The notes under the pieces are model-generated. The model had not been told where the DNA came from, did no database searches, and saw nothing but the letters and a program-made list of their open reading frames with translations. A program made the translations under genes and the position numbers. From Ureibacillus acetophenoni (lineage in GTDB: Bacteria; Bacillota; Bacilli; Bacillales_A; Planococcaceae): a stretch of DNA of 36,369 bases. Shown one piece after another: positions 1 to 12,340 of this stretch. The stretch is taken from contig NZ_OBQC01000022.1 of NCBI RefSeq assembly GCF_900220965.1, positions 1-36,369 on the forward strand. Reading direction: 5' to 3'. Each line of letters opens with the position of its first letter. Position 1 is the stretch's first letter.

Positions 1-92
1 GATCCCTCAAAGACGATGAGGTAGATAGGTTCGAGGTGGAAGTGTGGTGACACATGGAGCTGACGAATACTAATCGATCGAGGACTTAACCA
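1..92 (+). rRNA. rrl: 23S rRNA, 3' end (partial)
   Basis: The stretch ends in TAATCGATCGAGGACTTAAC, the typical 3' end of Bacillales 23S rRNA, and is followed about 65 bases later by 5S rRNA in the standard operon order. Only the last ~90 bases are in the window. The exact end is estimated by resemblance. Confidence 0.93.
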
Positions 93-157
93 AAACAATC
101 TTGAACGCTTTCAATGTCTTTATCCAGTTTTGAGAGAACAAACTCTCAACTAAATAA

Positions 158-274
158 GTGAAGTGATGATGGCAAAGAGGTCACACCCGTTCCCATACCG
201 AACACGGAAGTTAAGCTCTATAGCGCCGATGGTAGTTGGGGGCTTCCCCCTGTGAGAGTAGGACGTCGCTTCGC
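158..274 (+). rRNA. rrf: 5S rRNA
   Basis: The sequence holds the conserved 5S core CACCCGTTCCCATACCGAAC and a 3' half containing GCGCCGATGGTAGT and a C-rich hairpin. The ends GTGAAGTGATG and CGTCGCTTCGC pair over 11 bp (helix I with G-U pairs), which sets the length at about 117 nt. It follows 23S and precedes a strong terminator, so it ends an rRNA operon. Confidence 0.95.
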
Positions 275-279
275 AAATG

Positions 280-310
280 ACACCACTGAGTATTCAGTGG
301 TGTTTTTTAT
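280..310 (+). terminator. rRNA operon terminator
   Basis: A perfect 10-bp stem (ACACCACTGA / TCAGTGGTGT, loop GTAT) is followed by a run of six T, directly after 5S rRNA. Confidence 0.93.
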
Positions 311-2399
<2,089 letters not shown>

Positions 2400-2637
2400 A
2401 TAAAGCTTCAAAAGTGGTTCGTACTATCCGACAAATACATTAGTGTATACAATTTAAGGGCTTCTCCTATTGTATAAACACAGCATTTAGTTGCATCGTG
2501 ATAGAGCAATACAAAGTTGAACTATTAATTCAATTGGCTTGCGAATCTGTTTAATTTTACCTAACTACTTAGCACTTTTATAATCGAAGTAGAAGTCTAA
2601 CGAAAACTTACACTAGTATAAATGATATGAAACTTTT
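2400..2637. other. Spacer between guaB and its terminator
   Basis: No gene is seen. An 8-bp inverted repeat (TATACAAT near 2445, ATTGTATA near 2470) is present but lacks a T-run. A clear terminator follows at 2638. Confidence 0.4.
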
Positions 2638-2685
2638 GCACTCTTTTATCGTCATTATATGATAATAAAAGAGTGCTTTTTTCTT
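2638..2685 (+). terminator. Terminator downstream of guaB
   Basis: GCACTCTTTTAT pairs with ATAAAAGAGTGC (12 bp) and is followed by TTTTTTCTTTT. It lies ~240 bases past guaB and ~80 before dacA, so the two genes are separately transcribed. Confidence 0.9.
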
Positions 2686-2764
2686 TTATTTTCTAAAACA
2701 TATATAGTGAAAACTATGATAGAATTGCGGATATAAGAATAATAATTTTTGGAGGTACGTTTAG

Positions 2765-4105
2765 GTGAAAACAGTAAGGAAAACATCTTTGTTTAACATC
2801 TTTTTAATTCCGGTTCTGTTACTTAGCTTTTTTATTTCAACACCAATAAATGCGAGTGCAGAAACAGATTTAGGTTTAAATGTAGATGCAGCAATATTAA
2901 TTGATGCTGATACAGGTAAAATTTTATATGAGCAAAATGCGGATGCTGCTCTAGGTATTGCAAGTATGACTAAAATGATGACTGAGTATATCCTTTTAGA
3001 CGCAATCGATGAAGGTACTATTACTTGGGATCAGGAATATCGTGTAACTGACTATACATATAAAATGTCTCAAAATCGTGCATTAAGTAATGTTCCATTA
3101 AGAGCAGATGGTACTTACACTATCCGTGAGTTATACGAAGCAATGGCAATTTACTCTGCCAATGCTGCTACAGTAGGAATTGCAGAAACGATTGCAGGAA
3201 CAGAAACAGAGTTCCTAAAATTAATGAATAAAAAAGCTGAAGAAATAGGTTTAACAAATTATAAATTTGTTAACACAACTGGTTTAAATAATGCAGATCT
3301 TAATGGGATGCATCCTGCAGGGACAGGCCCTGAAGACGAAAACGTTATGTCTGCAACAGATGTAGCAAAATTAGCTTATCACCTAATGAAAGACCATCCA
3401 GAAGTATTAGAAACATCTAGTATTCCGAAGAAAACTTTCCGTGAAGGTACTGAAGATGCAATTGAAATGGAAAACTGGAACTGGATGTTACCTGGTTTAG
3501 TATTTGAATATGAAGGTGTAGATGGTTTAAAAACAGGTACAACAAATTTTGCTGGTTCATGTTTTACAGGAACTGCAGAACGTGATGGTACTCGTCTAAT
3601 CGCTGTAGTAATGAATGCAGTAAATGAATACGGTATTGACCCTGTTAAAAAGGCTCGTTTTGACGCTACAAGAACTCTATTCGATTATGGGTTTGCACAA
3701 TTCTCTAAACAAGAAATCGTACCAGGAAACTATGTTTTTGAAGATCAAAAAACAATCTCTGTTACAAAAGGTAAAGAAGACAAAGTAGCTATTGGCGTGA
3801 AAGAACCTATTTCTATGTTAGTAAAATCAAGTGAGAAAGATTTATATAAACCTAAACTAATACTAGAAAAAGATACGTTGGAAGCTGAAGTAGAAGAAGG
3901 TACGGTTGTTGGTAAACTAGTAATCGAACGAACTGAAGGTACAGATTACGGTTATATAGATGGAAAAGAATTAGCTGTAGATGTAGTAACAACTGAACCA
4001 GTTGAAAGAGCTGGTTGGTTCTCATTATTATTCCAAGCAATCGGTGGTTTCTTTGCAAGTATTTGGAGTGGTATTACTGGATTCGTTACGGGCCTATTCT
4101 CTTAA
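2765..4105 (+). CDS. dacA: D-alanyl-D-alanine carboxypeptidase (PBP5 type)
   Basis: This low-molecular-weight penicillin-binding protein trims the terminal D-Ala from peptidoglycan stem peptides outside the membrane. The 446-aa product has an N-terminal signal peptide (basic start, hydrophobic 10-25, likely cleavage after the Ala at 30-32). The catalytic motifs are SMTK (67-70, nucleophile Ser67), SAN (131-133) and KTG (256-258). A C-terminal beta domain is followed by an aromatic amphipathic tail (about 418-446), the usual membrane anchor of this family. The GTG start has GGAGG ten bases upstream. Gene order guaB-dacA is as in B. subtilis. Confidence 0.96.
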   Translation: MKTVRKTSLFNIFLIPVLLLSFFISTPINASAETDLGLNVDAAILIDADTGKILYEQNADAALGIASMTKMMTEYILLDAIDEGTITWDQEYRVTDYTYKMSQNRALSNVPLRADGTYTIRELYEAMAIYSANAATVGIAETIAGTETEFLKLMNKKAEEIGLTNYKFVNTTGLNNADLNGMHPAGTGPEDENVMSATDVAKLAYHLMKDHPEVLETSSIPKKTFREGTEDAIEMENWNWMLPGLVFEYEGVDGLKTGTTNFAGSCFTGTAERDGTRLIAVVMNAVNEYGIDPVKKARFDATRTLFDYGFAQFSKQEIVPGNYVFEDQKTISVTKGKEDKVAIGVKEPISMLVKSSEKDLYKPKLILEKDTLEAEVEEGTVVGKLVIERTEGTDYGYIDGKELAVDVVTTEPVERAGWFSLLFQAIGGFFASIWSGITGFVTGLFS

Positions 4106-4133
4106 TAGACTATAAGAATTTTAATCTTTAAGA

Positions 4134-4171
4134 AAACACACAATTCTTTTGGAATTGTGTGTTTTTTTTTG
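4134..4171 (+). terminator. dacA terminator
   Basis: AACACACAATTC and GAATTGTGTGTT form a 12-bp stem followed by a long T-run. Confidence 0.95.
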
Positions 4172-4286
4172 CTTTTGAATTACCTATAAATCCACATATT
4201 TAGGTAGATTTATGTATTTTTTAATAGACAATATCACCAATAAAAACATTTTTACATAAAGTACAAGGTGAGGAGAGTGATCATTA

Positions 4287-6125
4287 ATGTGCGGGATTGC
4301 AGGTTGGATTAGTTTTAAAGAATGTTTACTAGGAAAAGAATCAATTGTAACTCAAATGACAAATACTCTATCAAAACGAGGGCCTGACGACGGTAGAATT
4401 TATAAAAACAATCATGCCTTATTAGGTCATAGACGCTTAGCAGTTATTGATTTAGAAGGCGGAAAACAACCAATGACTAAAATGAAAGAGAGTTCAAATT
4501 ATACAATTACCTATAATGGAGAATTGTATAATACTGAAGATATCCGTAAAGAACTTTTAGCGAGAGGCTATTCATTTTCTACTCATTCCGATACAGAAGT
4601 GTTATTAACATCTTTTATTGAATGGAAAGAGCAATGTGTAGATTATCTGAATGGAATTTTTGCTTTTGGTATTTGGGATGAGGAAAAAGAAACATTAACA
4701 CTCTTCCGTGACCGTTTAGGTGTAAAGCCACTCTTTTATGCTGAACTTGATGGAGGATTATTATTTAGCTCGGAAATCAAGGCAATATTAGCACATCCAA
4801 ATATGAAAGCTGAAATAGATTATGAAGGATTGTCTGAAATTTTAGGCTTAGGACCATCAAGAACCCCTGGTAATGGGGTATTTAAGGGAGTCCTAGAATT
4901 AAAACCAGGTCATGCATTACAATTTAGTCGGAATGGACTTAAAATATGGCAGTACTGGGATGTTAAAAGTAAAGAACATACAGACTCCTTTGAAGATACA
5001 GTAGATCACGTACGCTATTTAGTAACAGATGCAGTTGAAAGACAACTAGTGTCGGATGTTCCATTATGTACTTTCCTATCAGGGGGGCTAGACTCAAGTA
5101 TTATTACTGCGATTGCTGCGAAAAAATATGAGTCTGAAGGAAATAGACTCCATACTTATTCAATTGATTATGAAGATAACGAAAAGTTCTTCGCTGCAAA
5201 TGACTTCCAAACTTCTACAGATAGTTTCTGGATTCAAAAGATGACAGATTTATATAACACTACACATCACTCCTCAATTATTTCCCAACAAAAACTTATC
5301 GATTATTTAACAGAAGCAGTTCATGTTCGTGATTTACCGGGGATGGCTGATGTAGATTCCTCTCTATTATGGTTCTGTAAAGAAATTAAGAACAATTTTA
5401 CTGTTTCCCTTTCAGGCGAATGTGCCGATGAAATATTTGGGGGTTATCCTTGGTTTTTTGGTTTACAACAAGAAGGTTTTCCATGGATTCGATCCTCTGC
5501 TGAAAGAAATAAATTCCTTCAAGAGAAGTGGCAGCAAAAGTTAAATATACCTGAATACGTTCTTAATAAATTTGAAATTACTGCGAATGAAACGCCGAAA
5601 TTATTGGGTGATAGTGTAGAAGAAGAAAAGAGAAGAGAACTATTTTATTTAAATATGAAATGGTTTATGACAACTTTGTTAGATAGAAAAGATCGTATGA
5701 GTATGGGGGCAAGTCTTGAAGTGCGTGTTCCATTTGCGGATCATCGAATCGTTGAGTATGCGTGGAATATTCCTTGGGAAATGAAAAAAGTGGGAAATCA
5801 AGAAAAAGGGATTTTAAGAAAAGCGATGGAAGGTATTTTGCCAGATGAAGTTTTGTATCGTAAAAAGAATCCATATCCAAAAACATATCACCCTGCTTAT
5901 ACAGACGGTGTTCAAAAATGGCTAATAAATATACTGGAAGATAAAAATTCCATTCTTCACGAATTGTTCGATGCGAAACAATTACAAGAATTAGTTGAAT
6001 CCAAAGGGTCCTCTTTTAAGGTTCCATGGTTTGGCCAACTAATGGCAGGACCACAATTATTAGCTTACCTAGCTCAAATTCATATTTGGTTCAACCATTA
6101 TAATATCCAATTAATTGAATCATAA
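4287..6125 (+). CDS. asnB: Asparagine synthetase, glutamine-hydrolysing
   Basis: Converts aspartate to asparagine with ATP, using ammonia from glutamine. The 612-aa product has the N-terminal nucleophile glutaminase domain: Cys2 exposed after Met1 removal, HRRLAVID at 48-55, YNGE at 76-79, SDTEV at 101-105. The C-terminal synthetase domain carries the PPi loop SGGLDS at 265-270. The length is close to AsnO (YisO) of B. subtilis rather than AsnB or AsnH; assignment to that paralogue is by length only. An RBS (GTGAGGAG) lies upstream. In B. subtilis pdxS and pdxT occupy this place; here asnB does. Confidence 0.95.
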   Translation: MCGIAGWISFKECLLGKESIVTQMTNTLSKRGPDDGRIYKNNHALLGHRRLAVIDLEGGKQPMTKMKESSNYTITYNGELYNTEDIRKELLARGYSFSTHSDTEVLLTSFIEWKEQCVDYLNGIFAFGIWDEEKETLTLFRDRLGVKPLFYAELDGGLLFSSEIKAILAHPNMKAEIDYEGLSEILGLGPSRTPGNGVFKGVLELKPGHALQFSRNGLKIWQYWDVKSKEHTDSFEDTVDHVRYLVTDAVERQLVSDVPLCTFLSGGLDSSIITAIAAKKYESEGNRLHTYSIDYEDNEKFFAANDFQTSTDSFWIQKMTDLYNTTHHSSIISQQKLIDYLTEAVHVRDLPGMADVDSSLLWFCKEIKNNFTVSLSGECADEIFGGYPWFFGLQQEGFPWIRSSAERNKFLQEKWQQKLNIPEYVLNKFEITANETPKLLGDSVEEEKRRELFYLNMKWFMTTLLDRKDRMSMGASLEVRVPFADHRIVEYAWNIPWEMKKVGNQEKGILRKAMEGILPDEVLYRKKNPYPKTYHPAYTDGVQKWLINILEDKNSILHELFDAKQLQELVESKGSSFKVPWFGQLMAGPQLLAYLAQIHIWFNHYNIQLIES

Positions 6126-6128
6126 AGG

Positions 6129-6160
6129 AGAGCCAATCCTCATGTTAAGGATTGGCTCTT
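6129..6160. terminator. Hairpin between converging asnB and mocR-type gene
   Basis: AGAGCCAATCCT (6129-6140) pairs with AGGATTGGCTCT (6148-6159). The loop holds the stop codon of the minus-strand gene, and the stem encodes its last residues. T-runs are poor on both strands, so efficiency is uncertain. Confidence 0.6.
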
Positions 6161-7557
6161 GAAATTCCCCATGTTTGCATTAACTCATGAATGGCTGGTT
6201 CGATTTCACTTAAACATAATCCACCAAAGCCTAAAAGAAATTTTGGTTCAGTGCTTTCTACTGGGCCTATCATATAATCAGAAATTGGGTAAACACCAAT
6301 TCCTTTCTCCGCGGCTATTTGTTTTAATTCTGCTTCAGACAAAGAGTGGGGAAAAGAAATAAGGATATTCATACCTGTATGTTCTCCCGAAATTGACACC
6401 ATTGGATAATACGTTTCTAAAATTTCAGTCATGTGATCATGTTTTTTCTTATAAATTTTACGCATTCGATTTAAATGCTTTGCAAAATGACCATCTTTCA
6501 TAAACTTGGCTAAAATATGTTGATCAAATCTTGGGACCGTTGAACTGTAATACGTAAAGGTTTTATTATATTTTGATAATAATGATTTTGGTAACACAAA
6601 ATAAGCAACGCGCAATGAAGGCATAAGAGATTTTGTGAACGTACTCATATAGATTACTTTTTCGTTTTTATCTAAACCTTGAAGAGATGATATCGGTTTA
6701 CCTAAATATCTAAATTCTGAATCGTAATCATCTTCAATGATGTATCTATCAGAGTCCTGTGCAGCCCAATTTAACAGTTGAGATCTTCTAGTTGCTGATA
6801 GAACTGCCCCAGTAGGGAATTGGTGAGATGGTGTCACATAAACTACACTTGCTTTTGTTTGTTCTAAGTCACAAACCCGAATACCTTCATCATCCACTGT
6901 AATTGGATATACAGTTTGGCCATTTTGTTTTAAAATACGATTCACCGTTTTATATCCAGGATTTTCAATGGCATATCCATTGGATTGTTCAAACAATCGA
7001 ATAATCATTGGCAAAAGTTGTTCAGTACCAGATCCTATAACGATTTGCTCAGGGCTCGTAATTACACCTCGTGATTGGAAAAGATATTTAGAAATTTCCG
7101 TCCGAAGTTCAATTTCACCTTGAGGATATCCAGTTAGTAAAAGCTCTTTATATTGTTCATCGAATAAAATTTTTGCATATTTCCTCCAAGTAGAAAAAGG
7201 AAAGCCATCTAAATCAATCATTCCTGGATTAAAATCAATGCGATATGTTTGTTTTAAAATGGGTTTAACTTGTTCAGGATTCAATTCTTTTTCAACATAG
7301 GGTAAATCATCAATCGTTTCTACAAAAAAGCCAACACGGGGCTTAGAAGTAATATAACCTTCTGCTAAAAGTTGTGCATAAGCGATTTCAATCGTTGTTT
7401 GACTAATATTTAAAAATTCCGCAAGTTTTCTTTTTGAAGGAAGTTTTGTGCCTACTTCAATCCTTTTAGATATAATGGCATTTTTTATGCCTAAATAGAG
7501 TTGTTCATATAATGGTTTTCCAGTATTTCTTTCAAGTTCGAAAATAAGCATGTCCAT
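6145..7557 (-). CDS. MocR-type transcription regulator (GntR winged helix plus aminotransferase-like domain)
   Basis: A 470-aa PLP-binding regulator. The N-terminal GntR winged helix covers residues ~10-78 (KLPSKRKLAEFLNISQTTIE). The rest is a class I aminotransferase fold with TPSHQFPTG (242-250), DDYDSEF (276-282) and the PLP lysine K309 in TFTKS. The family includes PdxR, which activates pdxST and represses itself, and GabR. It lies where pdxST sits in B. subtilis, but no pdxST is in this window, so the target is unknown; PdxR is one candidate. Two start codons (7557, 7551) are possible. It is divergent from the serS T-box, and an inverted repeat lies in the gap. Confidence 0.88.
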   Translation of the reverse strand: MDMLIFELERNTGKPLYEQLYLGIKNAIISKRIEVGTKLPSKRKLAEFLNISQTTIEIAYAQLLAEGYITSKPRVGFFVETIDDLPYVEKELNPEQVKPILKQTYRIDFNPGMIDLDGFPFSTWRKYAKILFDEQYKELLLTGYPQGEIELRTEISKYLFQSRGVITSPEQIVIGSGTEQLLPMIIRLFEQSNGYAIENPGYKTVNRILKQNGQTVYPITVDDEGIRVCDLEQTKASVVYVTPSHQFPTGAVLSATRRSQLLNWAAQDSDRYIIEDDYDSEFRYLGKPISSLQGLDKNEKVIYMSTFTKSLMPSLRVAYFVLPKSLLSKYNKTFTYYSSTVPRFDQHILAKFMKDGHFAKHLNRMRKIYKKKHDHMTEILETYYPMVSISGEHTGMNILISFPHSLSEAELKQIAAEKGIGVYPISDYMIGPVESTEPKFLLGFGGLCLSEIEPAIHELMQTWGISRANP

Positions 7558-7574
7558 TTCGTATCAATCCTAAC

Positions 7575-7617
7575 TGACCTTTATAAAAATTTATTAATTA
7601 ACTGTATAAAGTGGTCA
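7575..7617. promoter_or_regulatory. Putative MocR-type operator (inverted repeat over the gene's own promoter)
   Basis: TGACCTTTATA (7575-7585) and TATAAAGTGGTCA (7605-7617) form an imperfect inverted repeat with a 19-base centre. On the minus strand TTGACC (7618-7613) followed after 16 bases by TAATAA may be the promoter of the regulator gene, so the right arm would cover its -35 box. AAAGTGG is also seen in described PdxR sites; that link is recalled, not computed. Confidence 0.4.
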
Positions 7618-7676
7618 ATTATTATTATACTAAAAGTAATTAAATTGTTAATGATAAGAATTAATCGATACATCCC

Positions 7677-7705
7677 TTGCAAAACAAAAAATCATATAGT
7701 AAAGT
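7677..7705 (+). promoter_or_regulatory. Candidate serS leader promoter
   Basis: TTGCAA (7677-7682) and TAAAGT (7700-7705) have a 17-base spacer, just upstream of the T-box leader. The boxes are imperfect. Confidence 0.45.
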
Positions 7706-7729
7706 ATGGTTAAAATGAATGATATTTGA

Positions 7730-9305
<1,576 letters not shown>

Positions 9306-9311
9306 AAACGA

Positions 9312-9350
9312 AAAGGAGCTTTGGCAATCGCCTTAGCTCCTTTGATTATT
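9312..9350 (+). terminator. Hairpin after serS
   Basis: AAAGGAGCT and AGCTCCTTT pair with a 14-base loop. The following GATTATTATTT is a weak T-run, so this is a moderate terminator. Confidence 0.6.
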
Positions 9351-9368
9351 ATTTAGTGATGAAATTGG

Positions 9369-9791
9369 TTATATATACTCTTTTAATCGGACTTGATGTT
9401 TCATTTGGAAATTATGATCGTTAGATGCTAAGTAAACAATTCCCTCAAAAAAACCAACAATAGCTGGTATAGATGTCCAACAAAATACTAAATAAATAAT
9501 TCCAGATCCTGGTTTACCTAGGTAGAATTTATGGGCGCCAAAGCAACCTAAAAAAATACCTAATAACCCTGCCACAACTTTATTTCTAATAGGCCAGTAA
9601 GGTTGAACACCATACATTTGTCCGTGTTGCACTGGTGGTTGAACTGGGTTATGTGGGTAGACAGGTTCAGCATATTTGAGTGTTGGTTGGTTTTGGGTCT
9701 GTGCAATAACAAATTTTTCACCGCAATATTTACATTGAGTTGCATCTGGATCTCTAGGTGCGCCACATTGAGGGCATTTGTTCGTTTTCAT
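9369..9791 (-). CDS. TM2-domain membrane protein with N-terminal zinc ribbon
   Basis: A 140-aa protein. Residues 6-23 hold a CxxC...CxxC zinc ribbon (C6, C9, C20, C23); 24-68 is a Pro/Gln-rich linker; 71-123 is a TM2 domain with two membrane helices and the typical GAHKFYLG turn. TM2 proteins are widespread with no settled role in bacteria. The start at 9791 is chosen for the GGAGG ~11 bases upstream; the longer reading to 9827 would overlap the gene before it. It lies 17 bases after the SPFH gene and is probably cotranscribed, and both have zinc ribbons of the same style. Confidence 0.88.
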   Translation of the reverse strand: MKTNKCPQCGAPRDPDATQCKYCGEKFVIAQTQNQPTLKYAEPVYPHNPVQPPVQHGQMYGVQPYWPIRNKVVAGLLGIFLGCFGAHKFYLGKPGSGIIYLVFCWTSIPAIVGFFEGIVYLASNDHNFQMKHQVRLKEYI

Positions 9792-9808
9792 CCTATATAC
9801 CTCCAAAC

Positions 9809-10882
9809 CTATACTTCTTTTCCACAATTATTACAAAATCGATCCACTGGATGTAGTTCATTTCCACACTCACACACTTGTTTTGCTAAATGAGTTCCAC
9901 AAGAAGAGCAAAACTTAGAATCTTCTTCATTTTCATAATTACAAGTTGGACAAATTATCTTAGCCTCTATTTTAGCTCCACATAAATTACAGAACTTACT
10001 TGTAGATGGAATGGACTCATTGCAAGAAGGACACTGTTTTGTATGTGAGTGATTCAGTAAGCTTTTATTTAAGTGCGTTTTAAATGTATCTGTTCCTTCA
10101 CGGTTAGAAGCCGCTTTTTCATATATATCTAAACTACGTTTTTTCTCATATCGATGTTCGCCTAACATTTCCATTTGGGCAATGTCTTTTAATAAGGCGT
10201 TAATTTGATCAAAATCTTCATCTGGGAAGTTGATGGATTGAATATGGAAGTTAATCAATTGAAACCCATATAATTCGAATTCCTCAGCAATTCTAACTTT
10301 CAAATCATCTGTAATACTTGGAATTTCAGCTGTAATATCAAGGGCTGAAATTTTTTCTTTAATGATTTTATTGGCTAAAGTCGTTTTAATATTCGTTATG
10401 AGCATTCCCTTAAAGTAGTCTTGTACTTTGTCATAAACAACTAAGTCATCTTTATGAAGGGAAACGATAATTTCTTTGAAAAACAGTAATGGATCTTCTA
10501 AACGTAAAGCAAGTTGCCCATAGGACCTTATACGTAGCTTTACGAAATATTTCGGATCAATAATTTGGATAGGATCCGGTGTTCCCCAATACATATCTAA
10601 TTTAGTAGCTAAATTGATGAAGTAGATTTCAGAGCTAAAGGGAGTTTTATTGCCATAAAAAAGATTGAGAACATTACTAAGAATAGGTAGGTTATCCGTT
10701 GAAAGTCGATACGTTCCAGGGTAAAACAAATCATAAATTTGTCCACCTTTTACAAAAACGGCAACTTGTCCTTCGTTCACAATCAACTGTGATCCCATAA
10801 CAATTTTATCATTTGGATATTTGTATACTAACCAGTCCCGTGATTTAAGACCATCAAATTTTACTCGATCCATAATACCCAA
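9809..10882 (-). CDS. SPFH-domain protein with C-terminal zinc ribbons (YdjI-like)
   Basis: A 357-aa protein. The N-terminal ~250 residues resemble the SPFH/virion-core-like family (YdjI of B. subtilis): KSRDWLVYKYP, a QLIVNEGQVAVFVKGG strand region and the GTYRLSTDN turn. The last ~75 residues carry three zinc ribbons: CPSC/CNLC, CPTC/CSSC and CECG/CNNC. I choose the TTG start at 10882 because GGAGGG lies 6 bases upstream and the product then begins MGIMDRVKFDG; the ATG at 10873 is too far from the RBS. In B. subtilis YdjI belongs to a membrane-stress locus, so an envelope-stress role is possible but inferred. Confidence 0.82.
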   Translation of the reverse strand: MGIMDRVKFDGLKSRDWLVYKYPNDKIVMGSQLIVNEGQVAVFVKGGQIYDLFYPGTYRLSTDNLPILSNVLNLFYGNKTPFSSEIYFINLATKLDMYWGTPDPIQIIDPKYFVKLRIRSYGQLALRLEDPLLFFKEIIVSLHKDDLVVYDKVQDYFKGMLITNIKTTLANKIIKEKISALDITAEIPSITDDLKVRIAEEFELYGFQLINFHIQSINFPDEDFDQINALLKDIAQMEMLGEHRYEKKRSLDIYEKAASNREGTDTFKTHLNKSLLNHSHTKQCPSCNESIPSTSKFCNLCGAKIEAKIICPTCNYENEEDSKFCSSCGTHLAKQVCECGNELHPVDRFCNNCGKEV

Positions 10883-11242
10883 TTGAATCCCTCCCTTATC
10901 AATACATAATCTACCCAATCTTTTCCTTTAATAATATGAAATGTCCTAAAGGTTGTCTAAAACTACTTATTACTATTAAATTATGCTTTATCCAAAGAAC
11001 AATCAATAGAGATAACTTTACTCATTTATACGAATGAGATTTGATTTTAGATTCAAATTCTTAAAGAAGTTCATATGTTCTTAACATATATTTACAAAAT
11101 ATGCATTGTTGTTAAATTTTAAATTTTATAAGATTAAATGCTCAAGAGTGCTTGAGTATTAAGAATTACGAATAATTTTAAATTTAAAAAAGAGAAGATA
11201 ATTAGGAATTTACATATGGAATAACTATTAGGAGTGAATAGT
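10883..11242. other. Intergenic region between divergent SPFH and ABC operons
   Basis: AT-rich, no gene seen. It should hold both divergent promoters. The one distinct feature is the inverted repeat AATGCTCAAG-AGTG-CTTGAGTATT (11137-11160), ~80 bases before the ABC operon; it may be an operator or an RNA hairpin. Confidence 0.5.
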
Positions 11243-12340
11243 TTGGAGATTAAATTAACTAATTTAGCAATGGATTTTCAACAGACAAAGGCAGTAAATG
11301 ACTTAACTATTACGATTCAAGATGGGCATTTAGTTTCAATTCTTGGTCCAAGTGGATGTGGAAAAAGTACAACGTTAAATATGCTAGCTGGTTTATACAA
11401 ACCAACAGCTGGAGAAATCTATTTTGGTGATAAGTTAGTAAACCAAGTGGAACCAGAACATCGAGAAATAGGAATGGTGTTTCAAAATTACGCGCTTTAC
11501 CCGCATTTAACTGTGTTAAAAAATATAATGTTTCCTCTGAAAATGGCGAAGGTAAACAAAAAGGAAGCTTTTGAACGGGCAACGGAAATGGCAAAGCTTG
11601 TACAAATTGACCATCTTCTTGATCGAAAACCAGGACAGCTCTCTGGTGGGCAGCAGCAACGTGTGGCTATAGCAAGGGCACTGGTGAAGAATCCTAAAGT
11701 TTTATTATTGGACGAGCCATTATCAAATTTAGATGCAAGACTTAGATTGGAAATGCGTGAGGAAATACGCCGAATTCAAAAAGAAGTTGGAATTACAACT
11801 ATTTTTGTTACTCACGACCAAGAAGAAGCAATGAGTATATCAGACAAAATATTGTTAATGAGAGATGGAACGTTACAACAATATACAACACCACTTGAAA
11901 TGTATGACAAGCCAAGTAATTTATTTGTCAGTCAGTTCATGGGAAACCCACCAATTAACATATATAAAGCCACTGTAAATAAAGAATTAAAAAGGGTGGA
12001 GCTAAAAAATAGCAATGTACATATTCCACTATTAGGTAATGTGGATGTTACGAAATTCCCAGAAGACGTAATTGTTGGAATACGACCAGAAAGTTTTGTA
12101 AGTGAAACAAGTTCAAAAGAGCTGCCTCAAGTATCAATTTCTATAAATCTTATTGAAAGAACAGGTAGAGATACATTGTTAAGTGGAAAAATTGGTGAAC
12201 AGCAAGTAAGAGCTTTAATCTCATCTAAGCAGCAATTAGGAAATGTAGAGGAATTATCGCTTTATATTACTGAATTTACGGTATTTGATAGTGAAACTGA
12301 AAACTCCATTTGGTACTTCGATGGGGAGGGAGCTCAGTGA
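11243..12340 (+). CDS. ABC importer ATPase (UgpC/MsmX/MalK type)
   Basis: The nucleotide-binding subunit of a carbohydrate-type (CUT1) importer. The 365-aa product has Walker A GPSGCGKST (35-43), Q-loop Q81, signature LSGGQ (133-137), Walker B VLLLDEP (ending D157-E158) and switch His191, followed by a regulatory OB/TOBE-type tail (~235-365). The TTG at 11243 is preferred because TAGGAG ends 8 bases before it; the GTG at 11234 overlaps that RBS. It overlaps the next permease by four bases (GTGA), so the genes are coupled. Substrate comes from the neighbours: probably a glycerol-3-phosphate or related solute (see the binding protein). Confidence 0.93.
   Translation: MEIKLTNLAMDFQQTKAVNDLTITIQDGHLVSILGPSGCGKSTTLNMLAGLYKPTAGEIYFGDKLVNQVEPEHREIGMVFQNYALYPHLTVLKNIMFPLKMAKVNKKEAFERATEMAKLVQIDHLLDRKPGQLSGGQQQRVAIARALVKNPKVLLLDEPLSNLDARLRLEMREEIRRIQKEVGITTIFVTHDQEEAMSISDKILLMRDGTLQQYTTPLEMYDKPSNLFVSQFMGNPPINIYKATVNKELKRVELKNSNVHIPLLGNVDVTKFPEDVIVGIRPESFVSETSSKELPQVSISINLIERTGRDTLLSGKIGEQQVRALISSKQQLGNVEELSLYITEFTVFDSETENSIWYFDGEGAQ

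Noticed and set aside
9560..9766. 68-codon minus-strand frame
   Set aside because: It is a frame-shifted shadow of the TM2 gene.
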